From G020354785 sp964461435 (lineage in GTDB: Bacteria > Bacteroidota > Bacteroidia > Bacteroidales > UBA10428): a stretch of 64,000 nt of DNA. Under the pieces are notes generated by a model. That model had not been told where the DNA came from. It searched no databases and worked only from the letters and a program-made list of their open reading frames with translations. The number at the start of each line of letters is the position of its first letter. Position 1 is the first letter of the stretch. This document shows, one piece after another, positions 8,309 through 16,568 of the stretch. The translations under genes were made by a program, and so were the position numbers. Location: NCBI GenBank assembly GCA_964461435.1, contig CAYWUI010000005.1, forward strand, positions 36,950 through 100,949, read 5' to 3'.

Positions 8309-9401
8309 TGATTATACCGTCATCAATAAGGAATAACTTATAACCTTCAGGGATATCTTTTAAGACTGACTTCATTCTTTCTTCACTTGTATGTGAAATA
8401 AATATCTGTCCGAAATTTTCATCTGAAACAAGTTTTATTATTTGCTTCACTCTTGATTCATCAAATTTATCAAAAACATCATCAAGGAGAAGTATGGGCC
8501 TGATATTGTTTATTCCTTTGATAAAATCAAATTTTGCAAGCTTAAGGGCAACAAGATAAGTTTTTTGCTGTCCCTGCGAACCGTTCTTTTTAATATTAAT
8601 TCCCTGCAAATTAAGGATCAGATCGTCTCTATGTACTCCGGTTGTAGTATACTGGAGTATTCTATCCTTTTCTTTCGATTTTTTTAGCTGGCTGGCAAAA
8701 GCGCCTTCAGCCAATTGTGACCTGTAAATTAGCTCAACTTTTTCCTGTCCCAGGGAAATGAAATCATAATATTTTTGAAAAATGGGTACCAGCTTTTCGG
8801 CGAAGTCCACACGTTTCTTATAAATTCTCTCGGCAACCGGTATCAGCTGTTCATCATAAATTACAAGTGTGTCTTCATAGGAGTTACAAGATGCTGCAAT
8901 ATCCTTCAGCACTTTGTTTCTCTGAGATATAAGCCTGTTATATTTTATAAGATCATTCAGGTAGTTTTTATCATACTGAACAATAACTCCGTTAATGAAT
9001 CTTCTTCTTTCTTCACTGCCTCCAAGTATAAGGTTTGAATCAGCAGGCGAGATCATAACAACTGGCAAGAGGCCTATATGATCTGAATGCCTGGAGTACT
9101 CTTTTTTATTTCTTTTAAATACTTTCCTTTTGCTTCTTTGTATGGCGCAATAAATTTCCTCCTTTTTGCCGTTCAGTATAAAATCACCCTGAATAACTGA
9201 TAATTCTTCATTATACCTGATGTTCTGAGTGTCAATAACATTAAAGTAGCTCTTGCACAGACATAAATAATGAACGGCATCAAATATATTTGTTTTACCT
9301 ACACCGTTTTTCCCGACAAAGCAATTTAACCTTGAGGAAAGTTCCATATCGGCCTGGGGATAGTTTTTAAAATTTACCAGAGAAAGCTTTTTAAGAAACA
9401 T
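8262..9401 (-). CDS. recF: DNA replication and repair protein RecF
   Basis: RecF is an SMC-like ATPase that helps RecO and RecR load RecA at single-strand gaps and stalled forks. The 379-residue protein has the N-terminal LSLVNFKNY, Walker A GKNGVGKTN at about residue 30, an ABC-type signature in SQGQQKTYLVALKLAK, Walker B ILLLDDVFDKFDE and the D-loop/switch area FISHTS. Length and domain order are normal. It forms an overlapping pair with the DUF721 gene and is divergent from the TPR gene at 9530. Confidence 0.95.
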   Translation of the reverse strand: MFLKKLSLVNFKNYPQADMELSSRLNCFVGKNGVGKTNIFDAVHYLCLCKSYFNVIDTQNIRYNEELSVIQGDFILNGKKEEIYCAIQRSKRKVFKRNKKEYSRHSDHIGLLPVVMISPADSNLILGGSEERRRFINGVIVQYDKNYLNDLIKYNRLISQRNKVLKDIAASCNSYEDTLVIYDEQLIPVAERIYKKRVDFAEKLVPIFQKYYDFISLGQEKVELIYRSQLAEGAFASQLKKSKEKDRILQYTTTGVHRDDLILNLQGINIKKNGSQGQQKTYLVALKLAKFDFIKGINNIRPILLLDDVFDKFDESRVKQIIKLVSDENFGQIFISHTSEERMKSVLKDIPEGYKLFLIDDGIINEIVNNEKKQHQENK

Positions 9402-9490
9402 CAGGAAATAATTGTTGATTATATATTCATTATCAAAAATAGTTTTTAATTTTTTACAAGCTTTAATTTCATTAAATATTTTAAAAAAAT

Positions 9491-9498
9491 TACATTTG
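9491..9498 (+). promoter_or_regulatory. Promoter -7 element of the TPR-ribH operon
   Basis: TACATTTG fits the Bacteroidota -7 consensus TAnnTTTG and ends 31 bases before the ATG at 9530, giving a short leader. No good TTG -33 box is seen about 20 bases upstream. The site lies in the 128-base divergent region shared with recF. Confidence 0.55.
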
Positions 9499-9529
9499 CG
9501 TTCTGATTTGAATTAAATAACACATAATA

Positions 9530-10219
9530 ATGGCAAAAAAGAAAACTTCTGCAGATATTAGTTTTGAGAATGTTGAAAATGTCCTTAGCAAAACTGAAAA
9601 ATATATAGAGGAGAACCAGAAGAGTCTGACAATAATAGTACTTGTCATTGCATTGATTACGGGTGCTTATCTGGGTTATAAGAAATTATACCTTGCCCCG
9701 ACTGAACTGGAGGCACAATCGGAAATGTATGTTGCTGAGAAATACTTTGAAAAGGACTCCTTCCGGCTAGCTCTGGAAGGTGATGGAAGCTACATGGGAT
9801 TTATAGATATAATAGATGAATATGGAATAACAAAATGTGCTAATCTGGCAAATTATTATGCAGGTATCTGTTATTTTAAATTAGGGGAATACGAAGAAGC
9901 CATAGAATGTCTCAAAAAGTTTGAATCCGATGATATAATGGTTGAAACAGTGGCAATGGGAGCTATTGGGGATTCCTATGTTGAGTTGCGGGAACTTGAA
10001 AAGGCTGTTGAATTTTATATGAAGGCTGCTGAACGTAAAAAGAACGATTTTACATCTGCATTATTCTTAAAGAAGGCGGGAATAGTTTATGAAGAACTTA
10101 ACAATTATAAAAAGGCACTGGAAGTTTATGAAAGAATTGAAACCCAGTTTCCAAAATCAGAAGAAAGCAGGGACATAGAAAAGTATATTACACGCGTGAA
10201 GTTGAAGATAAAGACATAA
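9530..10219 (+). CDS. Membrane-anchored TPR protein
   Basis: A 229-residue protein with a charged cytoplasmic N-terminus, one transmembrane helix at about residues 35-53 (LTIIVLVIALITGAYLGY) and a periplasmic part of three to four TPR-like repeats (YYAGICYFKLGEYEEAIECL, AIGDSYVELRELEKAVEFY, KAGIVYEELNNYKKALEVY). The architecture is that of YfgM-type anchored TPR proteins, which act as envelope chaperone partners in other bacteria; here function is only inferred. ribH starts 15 bases after its stop, so the two are an operon, an arrangement I recall as common in Bacteroidota. Confidence 0.85.
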   Translation: MAKKKTSADISFENVENVLSKTEKYIEENQKSLTIIVLVIALITGAYLGYKKLYLAPTELEAQSEMYVAEKYFEKDSFRLALEGDGSYMGFIDIIDEYGITKCANLANYYAGICYFKLGEYEEAIECLKKFESDDIMVETVAMGAIGDSYVELRELEKAVEFYMKAAERKKNDFTSALFLKKAGIVYEELNNYKKALEVYERIETQFPKSEESRDIEKYITRVKLKIKT

Positions 10220-10234
10220 TTTATTCCGGATCTT

Positions 10235-10738
10235 ATGGCTACAAGTCTGAAGAATTTACCCGATTTTGACAGCGGCAAAGTGCCCTATGCTGAAAAAATG
10301 AAAATAGGCATTGTAGTCTCTGAATGGAACGGTGAGATAACAGAGGCTTTATATAATGGAGCATACGGAACTTTAATCAGGTGCGGAGTAAAAGAAGGAA
10401 ATATTTTTATTAAAACTGTTCCCGGCAGTTTTGAATTGACTTTGGGAGCCCAGTATTTGGCAGAATACGGAGAATTTGACGCAATAATATGCATAGGATG
10501 CGTAATTAAAGGCGAAACTCCCCACTTTGATTATATTTGTCAAAGTGTATCAACCGGAATCACTAATCTTAATATCAAATACAACATTCCGTTTATATTT
10601 TGTGTTCTTACAACCAACAATATGGATCAGGCAAAAGAGAGGGCAGGAGGGAAATACGGTAATAAAGGGGATGAAGCTGCTGTAGCTGCAATAAAAATGG
10701 CTGCCCTTAATAACCAGGTGCGATTGCTGAGAGGGTAA
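10235..10738 (+). CDS. ribH: 6,7-dimethyl-8-ribityllumazine synthase
   Basis: RibH condenses 5-amino-6-ribitylaminouracil with 3,4-dihydroxy-2-butanone 4-phosphate, the penultimate step of riboflavin synthesis. The 167-residue protein has the conserved IGIVVSEWNGEIT start, the VPGSFELTLGAQYL substrate segment, IGCVIKGETPHFDYIC with the active-site histidine, and FCVLTTNNMDQAKERAG followed by GNKGDEAAVAAI. No FMN riboswitch is seen upstream; it is expressed with the TPR gene. Confidence 0.97.
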   Translation: MATSLKNLPDFDSGKVPYAEKMKIGIVVSEWNGEITEALYNGAYGTLIRCGVKEGNIFIKTVPGSFELTLGAQYLAEYGEFDAIICIGCVIKGETPHFDYICQSVSTGITNLNIKYNIPFIFCVLTTNNMDQAKERAGGKYGNKGDEAAVAAIKMAALNNQVRLLRG

Positions 10739-10792
10739 CAGGCACTTACAACTAAATAATCAATAAAATTTTATATTATTTGAAATTATTAA

Positions 10793-10800
10793 TATATTTG
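10793..10800 (+). promoter_or_regulatory. Promoter -7 element of the efflux operon
   Basis: TATATTTG matches TAnnTTTG and ends 53 bases before the TetR ATG at 10854. It sits immediately upstream of the palindrome at 10804-10820, so a bound repressor would cover the expected transcription start. No clear TTG -33 box is seen. Confidence 0.6.
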
Positions 10801-10803
10801 ACT

Positions 10804-10824
10804 ATTTGGTTTAACCAAATGGTT
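10804..10824. promoter_or_regulatory. Probable TetR operator (overlapping palindromes)
   Basis: atttggtt-t-aaccaaat is a perfect 17-base palindrome at 10804-10820. A second one, aacca-aa-tggtt, overlaps it at 10813-10824. The pair lies 3 bases downstream of the -7 element and 29 bases before the TetR gene, the usual place for an autoregulated TetR-family operator. That the adjacent regulator binds it is inference. Confidence 0.7.
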
Positions 10825-10853
10825 TAAATAATCAGTTAATAAATATAAATGAG

Positions 10854-11471
10854 ATGAACCGCGAAAAGTACTCTTCAGATACTGAAAATAGGATTATTAA
10901 AGCCGCAAGAAAGGTCTTTATTAAAAGCGGCATGTCAGGGGCCCGAATGCAACATATTGCAGATGAAGCTAAAATAAATAAAGCTTTGGTACACTATTAT
11001 TTCAGAAGCAAGGAAAAGTTGTTTGACGCAGTATTTAGATATGCATTTTTCAGGTTTGTTCCTAAAATTGAAAACGCACTGAACTCAGATAAGCCATTAT
11101 TTGAAAAAATTGAATTATTGACCGAACAATACATGACCGTATTAATGAAAAACCAGTTTATTCCCATGTTTGTTCTTCATGAAATAAACAGTAACCCGAA
11201 GAGGCTTTATGAACTCTTAAAACAGGTCGGGATTAATCCTGAGAAGTATGTTCAGCAAATAAAACAGCAAAAGGATAAAGGAGCTATAACAGATATAGTT
11301 CCGGAGCAATTGATTATCAACATACTATCACTTTGTGTTTTTCCGGTTGTGGCAAGACCGCTTCTTCAGAGAATGTTCTTTCAAAACGACATTAACCAGT
11401 ATAAACAATTCCTGGAATCAAGAAAAAAGGAAGTACCGAAATTTGTTATCAATTCAATTAAAATAAAATAA
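10854..11471 (+). CDS. TetR/AcrR family transcriptional regulator of the efflux operon
   Basis: A 205-residue TetR-type repressor. The N-terminal HTH is typical: ENRIIKAARKVFIKSGMSGARMQHIADEA with recognition helix KALVHYYFRSKEKLF. The C-terminal all-helical ligand domain is variable, as expected. It is the first gene of a seven-gene operon; the tolC-like gene follows after one base. The palindrome in front of it suggests autoregulation, with release by a small hydrophobic or toxic ligand that would be exported by the downstream pump. The gene order resembles E. coli CecR with YbhGFSR. Confidence 0.9.
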   Translation: MNREKYSSDTENRIIKAARKVFIKSGMSGARMQHIADEAKINKALVHYYFRSKEKLFDAVFRYAFFRFVPKIENALNSDKPLFEKIELLTEQYMTVLMKNQFIPMFVLHEINSNPKRLYELLKQVGINPEKYVQQIKQQKDKGAITDIVPEQLIINILSLCVFPVVARPLLQRMFFQNDINQYKQFLESRKKEVPKFVINSIKIK

Positions 11472-11472
11472 A

Positions 11473-12732
11473 ATGAAATTCTTTACCTGTGTTCTATTAT
11501 TAGCCTTATCAACCCGGTGTTTCAGCCAGCAGCCGGATACCCTGACAATTTTTGAATGCTATGGGTACGCTGTTAAAAATTATCCTGTTATAAGACAGAA
11601 AGAGTATATCGAAGATGCCCATATGAATAAAGTAAGAAACATCAACACCAGCTGGTATCCTTCCCTTGCATTTGGCGGGCAGACCAGTTACCAGTCAGAT
11701 GTTACTGAAATATCTGTCCCGGGCATGAACCTTCCATCGCAACCCCATGATCAATATAAGGTTTATCTTGAATTAAACCAGTCAATATATGATGGAGGGA
11801 CAAGCAGGGCAAGCAGGAAACTGGAGAGTAATAGCTGTGAAATCGATCTCCAGCAAATAGAGGTCGAGCTAAATACCCTGAAACAAAGAATTACCGGCGT
11901 TTATTTTTCAGTACTGTTGCTCGATAAACAGCTTGAATTATTGGACCTGGCGCTTAATGAATTAAATGAAAAGTTAATTGTCATTGAGTCCGGAATAAAG
12001 AACGGTATACTGATGCCTTCTGACAGGAGTGTTTTACAGGCAGAGATACTTAAACTCAGGCAAAGAATTTTCGATGCGCAGCTTAGCAGGGAATCGGAAT
12101 TAACATCTCTTTGTGAACTAACCGGATTACAATTGGATACAGGTGTTTATCTTAAACTTCCACTGGCGGGGCCCGTTTATGAAAGTACAGGACTAAGACC
12201 TGAGTATGAAATGTTTGAATTGCAGAAAAAGCAAATGGATATTAACAGCAAGTCACTGGCAACATTTAACAGGCCCAGATTATTTGCCTTTTCTCAGGCA
12301 GGATACGGTAAACCCGGACTTAATATGCTGAATGATGAATTTGATACGTATTATTTAATCGGACTTGGTTTTTCCTGGAATTTCTTTGACTGGGGAGAGA
12401 CAAAAAGAAAGGAAAAAATTCTGGGCTCACAAAAGGATATCATCAATACTAAAATAGAAATATTTGAAAAAAACCTGAATATCCAGCTTGAAAATGAAAT
12501 GGCCAATATTGAAAAATATGAAAAGTCTGCAGAAATTGACAGGCAGATAGTGAAATTAAGATCTGAAATTAAGGAGAGTTCATTTTCCCAACTGCAGAAC
12601 GGTATTATCACATTTACTGATTTCCTTACTGAAATGAATGCTGAAGTCCAGGCAAAACTTGAGCTGGAAACTCATATAATATTATTACAACAATCTTTAT
12701 TCAACTATTTAACCTTGAAAGGAGAAATTTAA
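11473..12732 (+). CDS. TolC-family outer-membrane efflux protein
   Basis: A 419-residue outer-membrane channel subunit of a tripartite exporter. It has a signal peptide ending near FSQ, then LTIFECYGYAVKNYPVIRQKE, the usual start of OEP proteins, followed by two long helical coiled-coil segments with a beta strand each (YKVYLELNQSIYDGG and LIGLGFSWNFFDWGE), which give the duplicated TolC fold. It ends three codons from the HlyD-type gene, so the two are translationally close. Confidence 0.92.
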   Translation: MKFFTCVLLLALSTRCFSQQPDTLTIFECYGYAVKNYPVIRQKEYIEDAHMNKVRNINTSWYPSLAFGGQTSYQSDVTEISVPGMNLPSQPHDQYKVYLELNQSIYDGGTSRASRKLESNSCEIDLQQIEVELNTLKQRITGVYFSVLLLDKQLELLDLALNELNEKLIVIESGIKNGILMPSDRSVLQAEILKLRQRIFDAQLSRESELTSLCELTGLQLDTGVYLKLPLAGPVYESTGLRPEYEMFELQKKQMDINSKSLATFNRPRLFAFSQAGYGKPGLNMLNDEFDTYYLIGLGFSWNFFDWGETKRKEKILGSQKDIINTKIEIFEKNLNIQLENEMANIEKYEKSAEIDRQIVKLRSEIKESSFSQLQNGIITFTDFLTEMNAEVQAKLELETHIILLQQSLFNYLTLKGEI

Positions 12733-12734
12733 CA

Positions 12735-13658
12735 ATGACAACAATTACTAATATCTGCAAACTTCCGGGATATATTATAGTAATTTCTTTATTTCCCGTA
12801 ATCATAAATTCAGGTTGCCATGGCAAAAATGATGTTGCTGATGCATACGGAAATTTTCAGTCCACAGAGGTAACAGTATCATCACAGATCCAGGGCGAAT
12901 TGGTATTCCTGAATATCAGGGAGGGGCAGCATTATGATAAAGGTGAACTTGCCGGAATAGTGGATACCATATCCTTCTCATTAAAACGTGAACAGCTCAT
13001 CGCGCAGGAAAAAGTGATCAGGGCAAAAAGCAATAATATTTTGTCGCAAATAAAAATCCAGGAGGAGGAGAAAAAAAATCTTGTCAGGGAGAAAGAAAGG
13101 CTGGAAAATCTTGTTAAAGACAATGCTGCCACCCAGAAACAGATTGATGATATCATTGGCAGACTGAATGTTATGGACCTTAATATTGAATCTGTAAATC
13201 GCCAGAACACTGTCACACTGGCTGAACTGGAAGTTCTGAAAAGTGAACTCAAACAGGTTGATAACCAGATTAGCAAGTGCAAAATAATTAATCCGCTTAA
13301 CGGCACCGTCATTGAAAAATATGTTGAGCAAAATGAAATAGTGGGTCCCGGACAGTCAGTATATAAAATATCCAGCCTCAGGGATATGGAATTAAAGGTC
13401 TATATTGACGGTTCGCAATTAGCTCACGTTAATATCGGGGATACTGTTACAGTTGCCATTGATACGGGTAAAAAGACCATGAAAGATTTTAACGGTATAG
13501 TAAGCTGGATTTCTTCGGAAGTTGAATTTACTCCCAGGACCATACAAACAAAGGAAGAGAGGGTTGATATGGTATATGCCGTTAAGATACAGGTGCATAA
13601 TGATGGCATGATAAAAATAGGCATGCCCGGTGAGGTATATTTTACAGGTAACTTTTAA
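12735..13658 (+). CDS. HlyD/membrane-fusion periplasmic adaptor, lipoprotein-like
   Basis: The 307-residue adaptor links the inner-membrane ABC transporter to the TolC-type channel. Its N-terminus has a hydrophobic segment ending in NSGC, a plausible lipobox. The barrel-sandwich lipoyl-like half-motif VSSQIQGELVFLNIREGQ is followed by a coiled-coil hairpin (about residues 85-175, rich in K/E/Q), the second half-motif INPLNGTVIEKYVEQNEIV, and a beta-barrel domain ending in IGMPGEVYF. All expected modules are present. It is tightly packed between the tolC-like and ABC genes. Confidence 0.92.
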   Translation: MTTITNICKLPGYIIVISLFPVIINSGCHGKNDVADAYGNFQSTEVTVSSQIQGELVFLNIREGQHYDKGELAGIVDTISFSLKREQLIAQEKVIRAKSNNILSQIKIQEEEKKNLVREKERLENLVKDNAATQKQIDDIIGRLNVMDLNIESVNRQNTVTLAELEVLKSELKQVDNQISKCKIINPLNGTVIEKYVEQNEIVGPGQSVYKISSLRDMELKVYIDGSQLAHVNIGDTVTVAIDTGKKTMKDFNGIVSWISSEVEFTPRTIQTKEERVDMVYAVKIQVHNDGMIKIGMPGEVYFTGNF

Positions 13659-13661
13659 AAT

Positions 13662-14591
13662 ATGATTATGCATAATTACATCGAGGTTCTGAATATTTCC
13701 AAATCGTTCAAAGATGCCGGGGCTTTATATGATATCAACATTAATATTCCTGAACAATGCCTCTTCGGATTGATAGGTCCGGATGGAGCCGGCAAAACCA
13801 CACTTCTGAGAATTATTACAACCTTGCTTCTGCCTGACAGGGGAATGGTACGCATAAAAGGAATGGATGTTATAAAGTACTATAGGAAAGTAAGGACCTT
13901 CATTGGCTATATGCCCGGCAGATTCTCTCTCTACCAGGATCTGACGGTTGAAGAAAACCTGAAATTCTATGCCACTATATTCAGCACATCAATAGAAGAA
14001 AACTATCACCTTATCAGAAATGTCTATTCTCATATTGAACCTTTCAGGAAACGGCTGATCAGGAACCTTTCGGGCGGCATGAAACAAAAACTGGCTCTTT
14101 CATGTGCACTGATTCATAATCCTGAGATACTTGTGCTTGATGAACCGACAACCGGAGTTGATGCAGTATCCAGGAATGAATTCTGGGATATTCTTAAAGC
14201 CCTTAAAAAAGAAGGAAAGACAATTATTGTATCCACTCCCTATATGAATGAGGCCGGGATGTGCGACTATGTTGCACTTATGCACAATGGCAGGATACTG
14301 GAAATCGATATTCCCTGCAAGATCATAGAGCATTTCAGTAAAACATTGCTTGCAGTAAGAACCGGCAGCATAAATAAGCTGGTAAGTGATTTAAGACTCT
14401 ATTCTGCCGATGGCAGTGCTTATTTATTCGGCCATTATGTTCATTATTGCGGTGAAAAGAAATTTAATAAAGGAGAAATTCATAGTTACCTTGTCGAAAG
14501 GGGACATCATAACATTGAAATATTGGACATTAATGCCAATATTGAGGATTGCTTTATAACGGCAATAGAAAATTATGATAAAACAGGATAA
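13662..14591 (+). CDS. ABC exporter ATPase, degenerate-site subunit
   Basis: A 309-residue ABC ATPase equivalent to the N-terminal half of E. coli YbhF. Walker A is GPDGAGKTT, the signature is canonical (LSGGMKQKLAL) and Walker B is VLDEPTTGVD. The Q-loop glutamine is missing (GYMPGRFSLY) and the switch histidine is replaced by proline (VSTPYMNEAG). A C-terminal extension of about 80 residues follows the ATPase core. Together with the next gene it should form a heterodimer with one weakened ATP site. A second ATG at 13668 is an alternative start. Confidence 0.92.
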   Translation: MIMHNYIEVLNISKSFKDAGALYDININIPEQCLFGLIGPDGAGKTTLLRIITTLLLPDRGMVRIKGMDVIKYYRKVRTFIGYMPGRFSLYQDLTVEENLKFYATIFSTSIEENYHLIRNVYSHIEPFRKRLIRNLSGGMKQKLALSCALIHNPEILVLDEPTTGVDAVSRNEFWDILKALKKEGKTIIVSTPYMNEAGMCDYVALMHNGRILEIDIPCKIIEHFSKTLLAVRTGSINKLVSDLRLYSADGSAYLFGHYVHYCGEKKFNKGEIHSYLVERGHHNIEILDINANIEDCFITAIENYDKTG

Positions 14592-14613
14592 ACAAATAAA
14601 TATTTGAGAAAAT

Positions 14614-15345
14614 ATGACAAATAAGCAGGTAATTATCAGGGTAAACGGACTTGTAAAGAAGTTTGGCAGTTTTGTGGCAAACGACCACCTGACATTTGAG
14701 GTGTACAAAGGAGAAATATTCGGATTCCTGGGTGCAAACGGGGCGGGAAAGACAACAGCAATAAGGATACTTTCAGGTTTATCATATCCTACTTCAGGAG
14801 AAATAGAAGTTGCCGGATATAATGTTTATACACAGCGCGAAAAAATAAAAAGCAATATAGGGTATATGAGCCAGAAATTTTCTTTGTATGAAGATCTTTC
14901 TGTCAGAGAGAACATAAGGTTCTATGCAGGTATTTACGGATTATCTGATTCACAAATAAAGGGGAAGACAGATGTTTTAATTGATAAACTGGATATGCAT
15001 GAGTCAGCAAATAAGCTTGTAAGAGACATACCCACGGGCTGGAGACAGAAACTCGCATTTTCTGTCGCCGTATTTCATGGACCTAAACTGGTCTTTCTTG
15101 ATGAGCCCACAGGAGGAGTGGACCCCATAACACGGAGAAAATTCTGGGAACTTATATACGATACCGCAACCAGCGGCATTACTGTTTTTGTAACAACCCA
15201 CTATATGGATGAAGCCGAATATTGTGACAGGATTTCCATAATGTCCGAGGGAAGAATTGAAGCCCTTGACACACCTGAAAACCTTAAAAAAAGATATTCA
15301 GCAAAAAATATGGATGAGGTTTTTCTGAAAATTGCACGTAACTAA
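14614..15345 (+). CDS. ABC exporter ATPase, catalytic-site subunit
   Basis: A 243-residue ABC ATPase equivalent to the C-terminal half of YbhF. Walker A GANGAGKTT, Q-loop YMSQKFSLY, Walker B VFLDEPTGGVDP and switch histidine TTHYMDEAEYC are all canonical. The signature motif is altered to IPTGWRQKL in place of LSGGQ. This complements the preceding subunit, whose signature is intact but whose Q-loop and switch histidine are not. A 99-base gap without a convincing gene separates it from the first permease. Confidence 0.93.
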   Translation: MTNKQVIIRVNGLVKKFGSFVANDHLTFEVYKGEIFGFLGANGAGKTTAIRILSGLSYPTSGEIEVAGYNVYTQREKIKSNIGYMSQKFSLYEDLSVRENIRFYAGIYGLSDSQIKGKTDVLIDKLDMHESANKLVRDIPTGWRQKLAFSVAVFHGPKLVFLDEPTGGVDPITRRKFWELIYDTATSGITVFVTTHYMDEAEYCDRISIMSEGRIEALDTPENLKKRYSAKNMDEVFLKIARN

Positions 15346-15444
15346 TTATTAATGATTTAAAAATAGCTGACAAATGTATAAAAACTTTTAATGAACTTGA
15401 TTTGGATGGTCTTTACAGGATTTTGAAAATGTAACACCAGAAAC

Positions 15445-16551
15445 ATGAAATATTTTATCGGATTTGTCAAGAAAGAATTTCTCCATATAATACGCGATTT
15501 CCGCACTTTGCTTTTATTATTCGGACTGCCCGTTATAATGATACTTGTTTTTGGCTATGTGATACGAAATGAAATAGTGGATGTAAAAGTTGCCATTCTT
15601 GATAATTCAAAGGATGAGGTGACAATGGAAATAACAAATAAGATATTATCCTCCTGTTTTTTTATCCTTAAGGAAAATATTAATAAATCCGCTGATATTG
15701 AAAAGATATTCAAAACAGGTAAGATAAAAGAGGTTATAATATTTGAACCTGGCTTTGCCAGAAAACTTGATAAATATGGCAGTGCTGACGTACAGCTTAT
15801 AGCTGATGCATCTGATCCCAATTCAGCGAGCCTTGTTGTTAATTATACGCAGGCCATAATTGCAGATTACATTAAGGAAATTAACGGGCAGGTAAAGCAG
15901 CCCCTGCAGATAATACCAGAGGTGCGAATGATGTATAATCCCGAATTGAAAAGTGCATTTATGTTCGTTCCCGGGACAATGGCTATGATCCTCATGCTGG
16001 TGTCGGCAATGATGACGTCAATTTCCATTGTCAGGGAAAAGGAGTTTGGAACGATGGAGACCCTGCTTGTATCACCCTTAAAGCCACTGCACATTATCCT
16101 GGGTAAAGTCACACCCTATGTCCTTTTATCATTCGTCAATGCAGTAACCATTATACTTCTGGGGTATTTTGTATTCGGACTCCCGGTGAGGGGCAGCATT
16201 TTCCTGCTACTGGCGGAGAGCATCCTGTTTATCACCCTGGCATTGTCACTGGGCATATTAATATCAACATTCAGCAGGAGCCAGCAGGTTGCTATGTTTA
16301 TTTCGATATTTACGCTAATGCTGCCGACGATATTGCTATCCGGATTTATTTTTCCGATAGAGAATATGCCTGTTATATTGCAGTGGATAAGTTACATTGT
16401 GCCACCCAGGTACTTTATTATTATTATCAGGAATATCATGCTTAAAGGTACTGACTTCATGCATATCTGGGTGGAGACATCTGTAATCCTGGGAATGACA
16501 TTATTGTTTATTACTTTAAGTGTTGTCAAATTCAAAGCAAGGCTGGAATAA
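15445..16551 (+). CDS. ABC-2 type permease (YbhS-like)
   Basis: A 368-residue inner-membrane permease. One N-terminal transmembrane helix (LLLFGLPVIMILVFGYVI) is followed by a periplasmic domain of about 140 residues, then five C-terminal helices, the standard ABC-2/YhhJ-YbhS layout. The motif VREKEFGTMETLLVSPLKPLHIILG is the coupling region of this family. It is paired with a second, diverged copy immediately downstream; the two are expected to form the transmembrane heterodimer that works with the two ATPases. Confidence 0.92.
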   Translation: MKYFIGFVKKEFLHIIRDFRTLLLLFGLPVIMILVFGYVIRNEIVDVKVAILDNSKDEVTMEITNKILSSCFFILKENINKSADIEKIFKTGKIKEVIIFEPGFARKLDKYGSADVQLIADASDPNSASLVVNYTQAIIADYIKEINGQVKQPLQIIPEVRMMYNPELKSAFMFVPGTMAMILMLVSAMMTSISIVREKEFGTMETLLVSPLKPLHIILGKVTPYVLLSFVNAVTIILLGYFVFGLPVRGSIFLLLAESILFITLALSLGILISTFSRSQQVAMFISIFTLMLPTILLSGFIFPIENMPVILQWISYIVPPRYFIIIIRNIMLKGTDFMHIWVETSVILGMTLLFITLSVVKFKARLE

Positions 16552-16568
16552 AATTATAGATATTGATA

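Noticed and set aside
15346..15434. Short open stretch of about 30 codons in the gap between ABC ATPase and permease (translation NDLKIADKCIKTFNELDLDG)
   Set aside because: It looks protein-like but has no ATG, GTG or TTG start at its beginning and is too short to support; treated as intergenic sequence.
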